Below are positions 48,617 through 56,456 of a DNA stretch of 64,000 bases, piece after piece; the stretch's first letter is position 1; each line of letters begins with the position of its first letter. The notes below the pieces were generated by a model. That model ran no database searches. It had not been told where the DNA came from and saw only the letters and a list, made by a program, of their open reading frames with translations. The translations under genes and the position numbers were made by a program. This DNA comes from Nocardia acidivorans NBRC 108247. Lineage in GTDB: Bacteria; Actinomycetota; Actinomycetes; Mycobacteriales; Mycobacteriaceae. The DNA lies in contig NZ_BDAW01000017.1 in NCBI RefSeq assembly GCF_001625085.1, positions 62,001 to 126,000 on the forward strand. The letters run 5' to 3'.

Positions 48617-49510
48617 GTGACCTTCAATGAAGCGCTGTGGAAACCCGTCCCTGGATTCGAAGACCTCACCGACATCACCTACCACCGGCATGTCGAGCAG
48701 GGGACCGTTCGGATCGCGTTCGACCGTCCCGAAGTTCGTAATGCCTTTCGGCCGCATACCGTGGACGAGCTGTATCGGACGCTCGATCATGCGCGGATGA
48801 CCTCCGATGTGGGGGCGGTGCTGCTCACCGGTAACGGGCCGAGCCCGAAGGACGGCGGCTGGGCGTTCTGCTCCGGCGGCGATCAGCGGATTCGCGGGCG
48901 CAGCGGATACCAGTACGCCGAGGGTGAGACCGCGGACACCGTGGATCCGGCGCGGGCGGGACGGCTGCACATTCTCGAGGTGCAGCGGCTCATCCGATTC
49001 ATGCCGAAGGTGGTCATCGCACTGGTCAACGGGTGGGCGGCCGGTGGCGGGCACAGCCTGCACGTCACCTGTGATCTGACGCTGGCCAGTCGTGAGCACG
49101 CGCGGTTCAAGCAGACCGATGCCGATGTGGGCTCGTTCGACGGTGGTTACGGCAGCGCCTACCTGGCGAAGATGGTGGGGCAGAAGCGGGCTCGCGAGAT
49201 CTTCTTCCTGGGGCGGCCGTACACCGCCGAGGAGATGCATTTCATGGGTGCGGTCAACGCGGTCGTGGATCACGACGAGCTGGAGAATGTGGCCCTGGAG
49301 TGGGCCGCGGAGATTCTCGGCAAATCGCCGCAGGCCATCCGCATGCTCAAGTACGCGTTCAATCTCAGCGATGACGGACTGGTCGGTCAGCAGCTCTTCG
49401 CCGGTGAGGCCACCCGCCTGGCCTATATGACCGATGAGGCCGTCGAGGGCCGCGATGCGTTCCTGCAGAAGCGTGACCCGGACTGGTCTCCCTACCCGTA
49501 CTACTTCTGA
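48617..49510 (+). CDS. menB: 1,4-dihydroxy-2-naphthoyl-CoA synthase
   Basis: 297 residues of the crotonase fold; it cyclises o-succinylbenzoyl-CoA. The GTG at 48617 gives MTFNEALWKPVPGFEDLTDI; the upstream frame runs into the regulatory motif. MenB-specific features are RPEVRNAFRPHTVDELYRTL, the oxyanion-hole segment GWAFCSGGDQRIRGRSGYQY, VIALVNGWAAGGGHSLHVTCDLTLAS with its catalytic-loop context, DADVGSFDGGYGSAYLAKMVG and the C-terminal KRDPDWSPYPYYF. In M. tuberculosis it is Rv0548c, in the same neighbourhood. Confidence 0.96.
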   Translation: MTFNEALWKPVPGFEDLTDITYHRHVEQGTVRIAFDRPEVRNAFRPHTVDELYRTLDHARMTSDVGAVLLTGNGPSPKDGGWAFCSGGDQRIRGRSGYQYAEGETADTVDPARAGRLHILEVQRLIRFMPKVVIALVNGWAAGGGHSLHVTCDLTLASREHARFKQTDADVGSFDGGYGSAYLAKMVGQKRAREIFFLGRPYTAEEMHFMGAVNAVVDHDELENVALEWAAEILGKSPQAIRMLKYAFNLSDDGLVGQQLFAGEATRLAYMTDEAVEGRDAFLQKRDPDWSPYPYYF

Positions 49511-49540
49511 CACCATGAACCCGACCTCACACACCGGCCC

Positions 49541-49640
49541 CGAAGGTTCGCGGCCGTCCCGGTTCTGGACTGAGCCGGAGGGAGGGAAGAACCGGGACTT
49601 CGGGGCCGCGGACCCGGCCCCGAGCGAAGCGGAGGGGCGG
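49541..49640 (-). repeat. Dispersed long-hairpin element, copy 2 (inverted)
   Basis: Arms GGTTCGCGGCC-GTCCCGGTTCT (49545-49566) and AGAACCGGGAC-(ttcgg)-GGCCGCGGACC (49588-49614, one mismatch). The flank CGAGCGAAGCGGAGGG matches the reverse complement of the unit at 29607-29675. It fills the menB-VOC spacer and its GGAGGGG end serves as the ribosome-binding site of the next gene. Confidence 0.88.
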
Positions 49641-49645
49641 AAAAT

Positions 49646-50032
49646 ATGGAGATCTTGAGCAGTCGCCTGATCCTGCGGCCGGTCGACTATCAGCGGACGC
49701 TGGAGTTCTATCGGGACACCCTCGGGCTGGCGATTGCCCGGGAGTATCCGGGGGGCACGGTCTTCTTCGCGGGACAGGGGTTGCTCGAGGTGGCGGGACA
49801 CGGGCGGGGCGAGGGTCCGGCGGGTTTCGCGGGGGCGATCTGGTTACAGGTGCGCGATTGCGCGGACGCCGCCGCGGAGCTCGCCCTCGCGGGTGTGGTG
49901 ATCGATCGCACGCCGACGCTGGAGCCGTGGGGTCTGGTGGAGATGTGGTTGCGCGATCCGGATGACGTGCCGATCGTGCTGGTGCAGATCCCGGCGGACC
50001 ATCCGATTCGCCGCGATACCCGAAAGCCTTAG
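49646..50032 (+). CDS. VOC superfamily (glyoxalase-like) protein
   Basis: 128 residues: SRLILRPVDYQRTLEFYRDTLGLAIAREYPGGTVFFAGQGLLEVAGHG in the first module, AADAAAELALAGVVIDRTPTLEPWGLVEMWLRDPDDVPIVLVQIP in the second. The Glu of LLEV and of LVEMW are at the usual metal positions. Substrate unknown. The ATG follows GGAGGGG eight bases upstream, which is part of the dispersed repeat. The Rv0546c-like position between menB and pitA is conserved with M. tuberculosis. Confidence 0.87.
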   Translation: MEILSSRLILRPVDYQRTLEFYRDTLGLAIAREYPGGTVFFAGQGLLEVAGHGRGEGPAGFAGAIWLQVRDCADAAAELALAGVVIDRTPTLEPWGLVEMWLRDPDDVPIVLVQIPADHPIRRDTRKP

Positions 50033-50107
50033 CACGGGAGTAACTGTGAGGCGTGTCGGGGGGCACCGGTTAACGCGATATGAACGGCGTAGCGCAAACT
50101 GGACCGC

Positions 50108-51319
50108 GTGTCTGCCGAACTGCTCGTTCTGCTGATCGTTGTTCTCACGGCCCTGGTATTCGACTTCACCAACGGATTCCATGACACCGCGAACGCGATG
50201 GCCACCTCTATCGCCACGGGTGCGCTCCCCCCGCGAACAGCTGTACTTCTCTCCGGCGGGCTCAATCTCGTCGGCGCGTTCCTCAGCGTCGCGGTCGCCG
50301 CGACCGTGGCCGAGGGCATTGTCGACCTCTCCGAGGTGAGTGGGCGCGCCCTGCTCGACATTGTTTTCGCGGGTCTGGTCGGCGGCATTCTGTGGAATCT
50401 GTTCACCTGGCTGCTGGGTTTGCCGTCGAGTTCCTCGCACGCGCTCTTCGGCGGTCTGATCGGCGCCACCATCGCCGCGCTGGGCTGGGACGGGGTGATC
50501 TGGGCCGCGGGCAGCAAGGGCGTGCTCGCCAAGATCATCATTCCGGCGCTGGCCGCACCCATCGTGGCGGCGCTGGTCGCGGCGCTGGGCTCCTGGGCCG
50601 TGTACCGCATCACCGGCCGCAGCAATGAGAAGACGGTGGAGAACGGATTCCGCTGGGGCCAGATCGGTTCCGCCTCCCTGGTCTCCCTCGCGCACGGCAC
50701 CAATGACGCGCAGAAGACCATGGGCATCATCTTCCTGGCGCTCATCGCACACGGCTCGGCCAAGGCCAGCGATCCGCTGCCGCTGTGGGTGATCGTCTCC
50801 TGCGCGGTCGCCATCGCGCTCGGCACCTGTCTGGGCGGATGGCGCATCATCCGCACGCTCGGCAAGGGTCTGGTCGATATCGCGCCGCCGCAGGGCTTCG
50901 CCGCCGAATCCACCAGTGCGGCGATCATTCTCACCTCGGCGCACTTCGGCCTGCCGCTGTCCACCACGCAGACCGTGACCGGATCCATTCTGGGTTCGGG
51001 CATCGGACGACCCGGTGCGGAGGTGCGCTGGGGTGTGCTGGGCCGCATGGTGGTGGCATGGGTGCTGACCCTGCCGCTGGCCGGTGTGGTCGGCGCGGTC
51101 TGCTGGGGGATCCTGCACGGCATCGGCGGCACCGCCGGTGTGCTGGTGGTCTTCGCACTGCTGATCGCCATGGCCGCGCTGATCTGGCGGCGCTCCAAGC
51201 GAACCCCGGTCAATTCGCACAATGTGAACGCGGACTGGCAGGCCGAGCACACCGCGACGCCGCCCGGGAACACCGCGGCGGTGCGCAGCGATGACACCGT
51301 CGGCAATGGAATCGGATAG
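50108..51319 (+). CDS. pitA: PiT-family inorganic phosphate transporter
   Basis: 403-residue membrane protein with about ten helices. Both PiT signature repeats are present: DFTNGFHDTANAMATSIATGALPPRTAV at the N-terminus and SLAHGTNDAQKTMGIIFLAL in the second half (about 190-215). The family transports metal-phosphate complexes coupled to protons. GTG start. The C-terminal ~25 residues are polar and cytoplasmic. It heads a run of four same-strand genes ending in menE, as Rv0545c-Rv0542c in M. tuberculosis. Confidence 0.95.
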   Translation: MSAELLVLLIVVLTALVFDFTNGFHDTANAMATSIATGALPPRTAVLLSGGLNLVGAFLSVAVAATVAEGIVDLSEVSGRALLDIVFAGLVGGILWNLFTWLLGLPSSSSHALFGGLIGATIAALGWDGVIWAAGSKGVLAKIIIPALAAPIVAALVAALGSWAVYRITGRSNEKTVENGFRWGQIGSASLVSLAHGTNDAQKTMGIIFLALIAHGSAKASDPLPLWVIVSCAVAIALGTCLGGWRIIRTLGKGLVDIAPPQGFAAESTSAAIILTSAHFGLPLSTTQTVTGSILGSGIGRPGAEVRWGVLGRMVVAWVLTLPLAGVVGAVCWGILHGIGGTAGVLVVFALLIAMAALIWRRSKRTPVNSHNVNADWQAEHTATPPGNTAAVRSDDTVGNGIG

Positions 51320-51329
51320 GAGCGACGCC

Positions 51330-51599
51330 GTGCACACCTTCCTGTCCAATATCAGCGATCTGTGGCGGGTCACCCTGGCCGCCTTGGTCTTCGGGGCCGG
51401 ACTGCCGGTCATATTCGCCTTCGGCATCCGCTATCGCGCCCGGATCGACGACGGCGCGACCGGTTCCACCCGTACCGTGGCGGTCGCGATCTCCGCCCTC
51501 TGCTTCGCCGTGGTCATGATCGCGGTGGCGGTCGGTGTGCTCTTCATCGCACGCGGCTTCCTCGCGACCCGGCTCGGCATCCATCTGCTCGGCGCGTGA
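51330..51599 (+). CDS. Small two-helix membrane protein (Rv0544c type)
   Basis: 89 residues from GTG 51330 (MHTFLSNISDLWRVTLAALV), with TAGGAG overlapping the pitA stop codon; an ATG at 51306 would overlap pitA and lacks a ribosome-binding site. Two hydrophobic segments (about 13-31, LAALVFGAGLPVIFAFGI; about 48-72, VAVAISALCFAVVMIAVAVGVLFIA) flank a short charged loop. It lies between pitA and the DUF3349 gene. Function unknown; conservation of position suggests a link with phosphate uptake. Confidence 0.8.
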   Translation: MHTFLSNISDLWRVTLAALVFGAGLPVIFAFGIRYRARIDDGATGSTRTVAVAISALCFAVVMIAVAVGVLFIARGFLATRLGIHLLGA

Positions 51600-51624
51600 C
51601 GCCACGGAAGAGAAAGGCACACTG

Positions 51625-51975
51625 GTGACCACTCCGGAACAGCCGAACTCCGATCCGGCTCGCACCCCGCCGCGCTCGAATGTGCTGCAGAAAGTCCTGG
51701 ACTGGCTCAAAGCCGGGTATCCGCAGGGCATTCCGCAATCGGACTATGTGGCGCTGCTCGCGGTGCTGCATCGGCGGCTCACCGATTACGAGGTGCACCT
51801 GGTGGTGGAGGAGCTCGTCAGCGAGCGCGTCGCCACCGGTGAGATCGAGCGCGCCGATATCGAGGCCGCCATCTCCCGAGTTGCCAAGGAACAACCCGGC
51901 GAGGACGATATCGCTCGAGTGGCCTCCCGGCTGGCAGCCGGTGGATGGCCGCTGGCGACACCGACGTCCGACTGA
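51625..51975 (+). CDS. DUF3349 family protein
   Basis: 116 residues from GTG 51625 (MTTPEQPNSDPARTPPRSNVL); the longer frame overlaps the previous gene. The helical core NVLQKVLDWLKAGYPQGIPQSDYVALLAVLHRRLTDYEVHLVVEELV is typical of DUF3349 (Rv0543c). The pattern PxGIPxxDYxPLLALL is diagnostic. No signal peptide. It is the penultimate gene of the pitA-menE string. Structure-based hints of a regulatory or scaffold role exist for the family but no activity is established. Confidence 0.88.
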   Translation: MTTPEQPNSDPARTPPRSNVLQKVLDWLKAGYPQGIPQSDYVALLAVLHRRLTDYEVHLVVEELVSERVATGEIERADIEAAISRVAKEQPGEDDIARVASRLAAGGWPLATPTSD

Positions 51976-52049
51976 CCGATCCATCATCTACCCCGGGCCA
52001 CGGACCCCACAGGTGCACGGCCACCCCACGACATGACACGATCGCGAAC

Positions 52050-53207
52050 GTGAGCAATACCCTCCGCACCCTGCCCATGCCCACCGGTGCATCGGTAGGC
52101 GATGTATTGCCGCACCTGCGGGAAGCCCTCGAGGGCAACGGCCCCGCATGGCTGCCCGTACCCACCGCCGACCGCCGCGAAGCCCAGCGCCTGAGCGGCA
52201 GTCTGCGCCCCGGCGAGGAGATCGACGATGCGGTGGCGCTGGTGGTCACCACCTCGGGCACCACCGGAATCCCCAAGGGGGCCATGCTGTCCGCGGCCGC
52301 GCTGCGCGCCAGCGGCGAGGCCACGCACGACCGGCTCGGCGGACCCGGACAGTGGTTGCTGGCGCTGCCGACCCATCACATCGCGGGCATCCAGGTGCTG
52401 TTGCGCAGCATTCTGGCGGGCACCGAACCGGCCGTGCTCGATGTCTCGGACGGTTTCCTGCCCGAGGGGCTGGCCGCGGCCATCGGCGGTATGCGCGGAC
52501 CGCGCCGCTACACCTCGCTGGTGCCGACCCAATTGATCAAGGCCCTGGACGAACCGGTCGCCGCCGCGGCGCTGGCCGAGCTGGACGGGGTGCTCATCGG
52601 CGGCGCGGCCACCCCGAAACCGGTGCTGGAGCGCGCTCGCGCCGCGGGTATCACGGTGTTCCGCACCTACGGTATGAGCGAGACCTGCGGCGGCTGCGTC
52701 TACGAGGGAATTCCCTTGGACGGCACCGAAGTTCGCATCGAGAACGGGCGGGTGCTGCTGGGCGGGGCCATGCTCGCCGACGGCTACCGCAACCAACCCG
52801 ACCATCCCGCCTTCGCCGAACCCGGCTGGTTCCGCACCGAGGACGCGGGCAGCTTCGAGAACGGCGTGCTGACGGTCACCGGGCGACTCGACGAGGCCAT
52901 CATGACCGGCGGCCTGCTGGTCCTCCCGCAGGTGGTCGAGGCCGTCCTCATCACCCACCCGGCCGTCTCCGAATGCGTGGTCCTCGGTCTCCCCGACGCC
53001 CGCCTGGGCCAGCGCGTGGTCACCGCCATCGTGACCGCCCCCGGTGCGACGGCCCCGACCCTGGAAGAACTCCGCGAACACGTGGTCGCCGAACTCGACG
53101 CCATCGCCGCCCCCCGCGAACTCGCCGTCCTCCAGGAACTCCCACTGCGCGGCCCGGGCAAGCCCGACCGCGCCGCCCTACGCGAATACCTCACCTCCAC
53201 GAACTGA
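52050..53207 (+). CDS. menE: o-Succinylbenzoate-CoA ligase
   Basis: 385-residue compact member of the adenylate-forming family. The P-loop is ALVVTTSGTTGIPKGAML (about 66-83), the A5 motif YGMSETCGG, the A7 motif WFRTEDAG and the hinge GRLDEAIMTGG. A C-terminal lysine for adenylation is in LPLRGPGKPDRAAL. It forms OSB-CoA, the MenB substrate. GTG at 52050 (MSNTLRTLPMPTG) is chosen because the longer frame overlaps the DUF3349 region. The last genes of the phosphate/menaquinone string, as in Rv0542c. Confidence 0.95.
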   Translation: MSNTLRTLPMPTGASVGDVLPHLREALEGNGPAWLPVPTADRREAQRLSGSLRPGEEIDDAVALVVTTSGTTGIPKGAMLSAAALRASGEATHDRLGGPGQWLLALPTHHIAGIQVLLRSILAGTEPAVLDVSDGFLPEGLAAAIGGMRGPRRYTSLVPTQLIKALDEPVAAAALAELDGVLIGGAATPKPVLERARAAGITVFRTYGMSETCGGCVYEGIPLDGTEVRIENGRVLLGGAMLADGYRNQPDHPAFAEPGWFRTEDAGSFENGVLTVTGRLDEAIMTGGLLVLPQVVEAVLITHPAVSECVVLGLPDARLGQRVVTAIVTAPGATAPTLEELREHVVAELDAIAAPRELAVLQELPLRGPGKPDRAALREYLTSTN

Positions 53208-53243
53208 TCCCCGATTTCCGGGAGCGCGCGATCGCGCCACGCC

Positions 53244-53284
53244 TTGCAAGCGGCCTTGCGCGCTTGCGCAATAGCCGTGCAAGT
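53244..53284 (+). promoter_or_regulatory. CTTGC-repeat cluster upstream of the DrrAB-like exporter
   Basis: Four related octamers occur in 41 bases: CTTGCAAG (53244), CTTGCGCG (53256), CTTGCGCA (53264) and CGTGCAAG (53277). Within them TTGCGC-GCTT-GCGCAA (53257-53272) is a perfect inverted repeat. They end 33 bases before the exporter ATG; a regulator site is possible. Confidence 0.4.
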
Positions 53285-53317
53285 CGCGTGTAAGGCCGGG
53301 TCCGCAGAGTGTGTGTC

Positions 53318-54328
53318 ATGACTTCTTACACACCTGCTGAGGCACTCGCCATCGAGGCGAATGACCTGGTCAAGATTTTCGGGGAGCAGCGGGCTGTCGA
53401 CGGCGTGAGCCTGGCGGTTCCGCGGGGCGCTGTTTACGGCGTGCTCGGCCCCAATGGAGCCGGTAAGACCACCACCATTCGGATGCTCGCCACGCTGCTG
53501 CGTCCGGACGGCGGCAGTGCCCGCATCTTCGGTCGCGATGTGCTGACCGAGCCCACCGCGGTGCGCTCACTGATCGGTGTCACCGGTCAGTATGCGTCGG
53601 TCGACGAAAAGCTCACGGCCACAGAGAATCTCATTATCTTCTCGCGACTGCTCGGACTGTCCAAGGCCGATGCCCGCCGCAAGTCCGCCGAACTGCTGGA
53701 GGAGTTCGGACTCCAGGAGGCCGCCAACAAGGCGCTGGAGAACTTCTCCGGCGGTATGCGCCGCCGCCTGGATCTGGCCGCCAGCCTGATCTCCACTCCC
53801 CCGCTGCTGTTCCTGGACGAGCCGACCACCGGTCTGGATCCGCGCACCCGCGCCCAGATGTGGGAGACCATCCGCCGCCTGGTCCGCGAGGGCTCGACGG
53901 TGCTGCTCACCACCCAGTACCTGGACGAGGCCGATCAGCTGGCCGACCGGATCGCGGTCATCGACCGCGGCAAGGTCATCGCCGACGGCACCTCGGACGA
54001 GTTGAAGGGTTCGGTCGGCCTGTCCGCACTGCAACTCACCCTCGCGGATCGCGAGCGCATCGAGCAGGCGCGCACGCTGGTTTCGGAGTACCTGTCCCGG
54101 GCCGAGGGCAAGATCGTCGAGGCCACCGTCTCCCCCGAGGCGGGCCGCATCACCGCTCCCCTGCCCGATCCCACCATCACCACCGACATCCTGATCCGGT
54201 TGCGCGAGCACGATATTCGGGTCGAGGAGATCAACGTCAGCAAGCCCAGCCTGGATGAGGTGTTCTTCGCACTCACCGGACACGGCGCGGAAGACGACAC
54301 CATCGATACCGAAGAGAGCGCGGCATGA
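53318..54328 (+). CDS. DrrA-like ABC exporter ATPase
   Basis: 336 residues from [21 protein letters not shown]. Walker A is [13 protein letters not shown] (about 46-58), the ABC signature [15 protein letters not shown], Walker [14 protein letters not shown] and the H-loop [14 protein letters not shown]. The ~90-residue C-terminal extension ([27 protein letters not shown]...) is characteristic of the DrrA branch exporting daunorubicin-like drugs or envelope lipids (phthiocerol DIM class). The start overlaps nothing and is preceded by a CTTGC repeat cluster. The permease follows with an ATGA overlap. Substrate unknown. Confidence 0.92.
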   Translation: MTSYTPAEALAIEANDLVKIFGEQRAVDGVSLAVPRGAVYGVLGPNGAGKTTTIRMLATLLRPDGGSARIFGRDVLTEPTAVRSLIGVTGQYASVDEKLTATENLIIFSRLLGLSKADARRKSAELLEEFGLQEAANKALENFSGGMRRRLDLAASLISTPPLLFLDEPTTGLDPRTRAQMWETIRRLVREGSTVLLTTQYLDEADQLADRIAVIDRGKVIADGTSDELKGSVGLSALQLTLADRERIEQARTLVSEYLSRAEGKIVEATVSPEAGRITAPLPDPTITTDILIRLREHDIRVEEINVSKPSLDEVFFALTGHGAEDDTIDTEESAA

Positions 54329-55164
54329 CCACCACACTCACCGCCCCCGGCAAGCACGCGGCCGTCAGCACGGCCCCTATTCCCGAGGTCAGCAATCACA
54401 TCAGTCTGAAGAAGACGATGCAGAACTCGCTGACCATGGCCTATCGCGGCCTGCTCAAGATCCGGCACAATCCGGAACAGCTGTTCGACGTCACCGTGCA
54501 GCCGATCCTGTTCACCGCCCTGTTCGCCTTCATCTTCGGCGGCTCGATCGGCGGTAGCGTCTCGGCCTATCTGCCCCTGCTGATTCCGGGCATCCTGGTG
54601 CAGACCGTGGTGCTGACCTCGGTCGCCACCGGCACCCAGTTGCGCGAGGATATGGACAAGGGCGTCTTCGACCGCTTCAAATCCCTTCCCATCGCCCGTA
54701 TTTCGGCACTCTCGGGTGCACTGCTGGCCGATATGGTGCGCTACGGCCTGGCGACCACGCTCACCGTGATCGTCGGTCTGGCACTGGGTTACCGCCCCGC
54801 GGGCGGTGTGGTCGGCGTCGTACTGGCCGGACTGGTCGTGGTGTTCTGCTCCTTCTCCATCAGCTGGATCTGGGCGCTGGTCGGCGTCACCGGTAAGAGC
54901 GCGGCCTCGGTGCAGGGCATCTCCATGATGATCATGTTCCCGCTGACCTTCATGGGCGGCACCTTCGCACCGGTCGGCAATATGCCCGGCTGGCTGCAGA
55001 GCCTCAACAAGGCCAATCCGGTCTACTACATGGTCAATACGGCCCGCGAGCTCATGAACGGGACCGGCGTCACCTCCAACCTGGCCTGGTCGCTCATCGG
55101 CGGCGTCGTGGTGATCATCGTCTTCGCCCCGCTCGCACTGCGCGCGTACATGCGCCACGCGTGA
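54325..55164 (+). CDS. DrrB-like ABC-2 type exporter permease
   Basis: 279 residues with about six transmembrane helices, ABC-2 family. Recognisable parts are TMAYRGLLKIRHNPEQLFDVTVQPILFTALFAFIFGGSI near the N-terminus, the loop LREDMDKGVFDRFKSLPIAR and the late MFPLTFMGGTFAPVGNMPGWLQSLNKANPVYYMVNTARELM. It pairs with the ATPase encoded four bases upstream (overlap ATGA) to form a half-size DrrAB-type exporter. A 15-bp perfect stem terminator follows. Confidence 0.93.
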   Translation: MTTTLTAPGKHAAVSTAPIPEVSNHISLKKTMQNSLTMAYRGLLKIRHNPEQLFDVTVQPILFTALFAFIFGGSIGGSVSAYLPLLIPGILVQTVVLTSVATGTQLREDMDKGVFDRFKSLPIARISALSGALLADMVRYGLATTLTVIVGLALGYRPAGGVVGVVLAGLVVVFCSFSISWIWALVGVTGKSAASVQGISMMIMFPLTFMGGTFAPVGNMPGWLQSLNKANPVYYMVNTARELMNGTGVTSNLAWSLIGGVVVIIVFAPLALRAYMRHA

Positions 55165-55180
55165 GCTGAACTCCATCCCG

Positions 55181-55213
55181 ATGCCCGCCCACCGGATTCC
55201 GGTGGGCGGGCAT
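55181..55213 (+). terminator. Terminator of the DrrAB-like operon
   Basis: Perfect 15-bp stem ATGCCCGCCCACCGG / CCGGTGGGCGGGCAT with a 3-nt loop, 17 bases after the permease stop. The U-run is weak. Confidence 0.85.
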
Positions 55214-55240
55214 TCTGCCGTGCGTTCAGGCACGCCTGTT

Positions 55241-55642
55241 ATGGTCGATCCGGTGAATTCCCATCCAGCCCCGCGCAGCCGAAAGTCATTTCGGCTCTCC
55301 TGCGCCGCGCTGTTGACGGGATTGTTCGCACTGGTCGGATTGATCGTCGCGGTCGCGGATTGGGGCTCGGCGCAACAGATTTCCGTCCAGGCGGTGACCG
55401 CACCGGTCGATACCGCAACGAATACGCACGCGCCCTTCTGCGAGCGGCGCGATCAGCCCGGACAGGATCCGCTCGGGCAGGTGGCGGCCCCACCGCGCGC
55501 AGCCGGAGATCAGCTGCTCACACCGGTATTCGCGCTGATTCCGGAACTCCCTGTCACCCGGCGGCTTTCGTACGACATCACCCCGCGCGGGCCCACCGTG
55601 CCGGTGACCTCACCCCATCTGACGACGGTGCTGATTATTTAG
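55241..55642 (+). CDS. Hypothetical membrane-anchored secreted protein
   Basis: 133 residues from ATG 55241; GTG 55253 is an alternative. A basic start (PRSRKSFRLSC) leads into one hydrophobic segment (about 22-42, AALLTGLFALVGLIVAVADW). A Pro/Thr/Ala-rich extracytoplasmic part follows that contains one cysteine (APFCERRDQPG). It has no recognised domain. It lies between the exporter terminator and the DsbA-like gene, 73 bases from the latter, and may be cotranscribed with it. Confidence 0.6.
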   Translation: MVDPVNSHPAPRSRKSFRLSCAALLTGLFALVGLIVAVADWGSAQQISVQAVTAPVDTATNTHAPFCERRDQPGQDPLGQVAAPPRAAGDQLLTPVFALIPELPVTRRLSYDITPRGPTVPVTSPHLTTVLII

Positions 55643-55660
55643 GAGACCGGCGTACAGCCA

Positions 55661-55729
55661 TGTCTTCAAGCACATTTGACGTCATTCAGGACCAAAACAG
55701 TCCAGGGGTATTCGCATGTCCAAAGTAAG
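55661..55729 (+). CDS. Possible 22-codon upstream ORF overlapping the dsbA-like start
   Basis: ATG at 55661 encodes SSSTFDVIQDQNSPGVFACPK and stops at TAA 55727-55729, 11 codons-worth past the ATG of the next gene at 55716 in another frame. An AGGAG lies 13 bases upstream, rather far. It may be a leader peptide or chance; it is reported for its overlap only. Confidence 0.2.
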
Positions 55730-56456
55730 TAAGAACAGTAATAGAGGACTCTTGGCCGGAGCCGCCGTATTCGCCGCGGTCTGCCTACTCGCCATTGCCG
55801 CTTTCCAGCTGATCGGCGGCAATGGCAAATCCGAGACCGAGGCCGCCGGTGCGCGGACCAATCCCCTGTTCGCCGAACTCGCCAAGCTGGGCCGCCGGGA
55901 GGCGAACGACCCACTTGCCCTGGGCAAGGTCGATGCCCCGGTGGTGATGGTCGAGTACTCGGATTTCCAGTGCTCGTTCTGCCGCACCTTCGGCCGGACC
56001 ATCGAGCCGAAGCTCATCTCGAAGTACGTCGAACAGGGTGTATTGCGCATCGAATGGCGCAATTTCCCTATCTTCGGCCAGGAGTCCGAGAACGCGGCCC
56101 GCGCCGCCTGGGCCGCCGCACAGCAGGGCCGGTTCTGGGAATTCCATCACGCCGTGCAGACCGGTGCGCCGGAGAAGAAGAACACCGGAGCGCTCACCCC
56201 GGACCGGCTGGCCGACTTCGCCGAACAGGCGGGCGTACCGAATATGACCAGGTTCCGCGCGGATCAGGAATCTCCCGCGGCCGCGGCGGCGGTACAGCGT
56301 GACGCCGCCGAGGCGTACTCTCTGGGCGCGTCCTCCACCCCGACCTTCCTCGTCAACGGCCGACCGGTGCTGGGCGCACAGCCCATCGAACAGTTCTCGG
56401 CCGTCATCGACGCGGCGGCGAAGGCCGCGGGGAACAACCCGGAATATACGGAATGA
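55716..56456 (+). CDS. DsbA-like thioredoxin-fold oxidoreductase, membrane-anchored
   Basis: 246 residues. An N-terminal anchor (about 11-33, LLAGAAVFAAVCLLAIAAFQLIGG) is followed by a DsbA-like domain with PVVMVEYSDFQCSFCRTFGRTIEP, whose CSFC is the redox-active CxxC. The cis-proline loop is in GASSTPTFLVNGRPV. It would introduce or reshuffle disulfides in exported proteins. It overlaps the CcdA-like gene by four bases (ATGA), which supplies or removes electrons. CAGGGG lies before the ATG. Confidence 0.93.
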   Translation: MSKVSKNSNRGLLAGAAVFAAVCLLAIAAFQLIGGNGKSETEAAGARTNPLFAELAKLGRREANDPLALGKVDAPVVMVEYSDFQCSFCRTFGRTIEPKLISKYVEQGVLRIEWRNFPIFGQESENAARAAWAAAQQGRFWEFHHAVQTGAPEKKNTGALTPDRLADFAEQAGVPNMTRFRADQESPAAAAAVQRDAAEAYSLGASSTPTFLVNGRPVLGAQPIEQFSAVIDAAAKAAGNNPEYTE

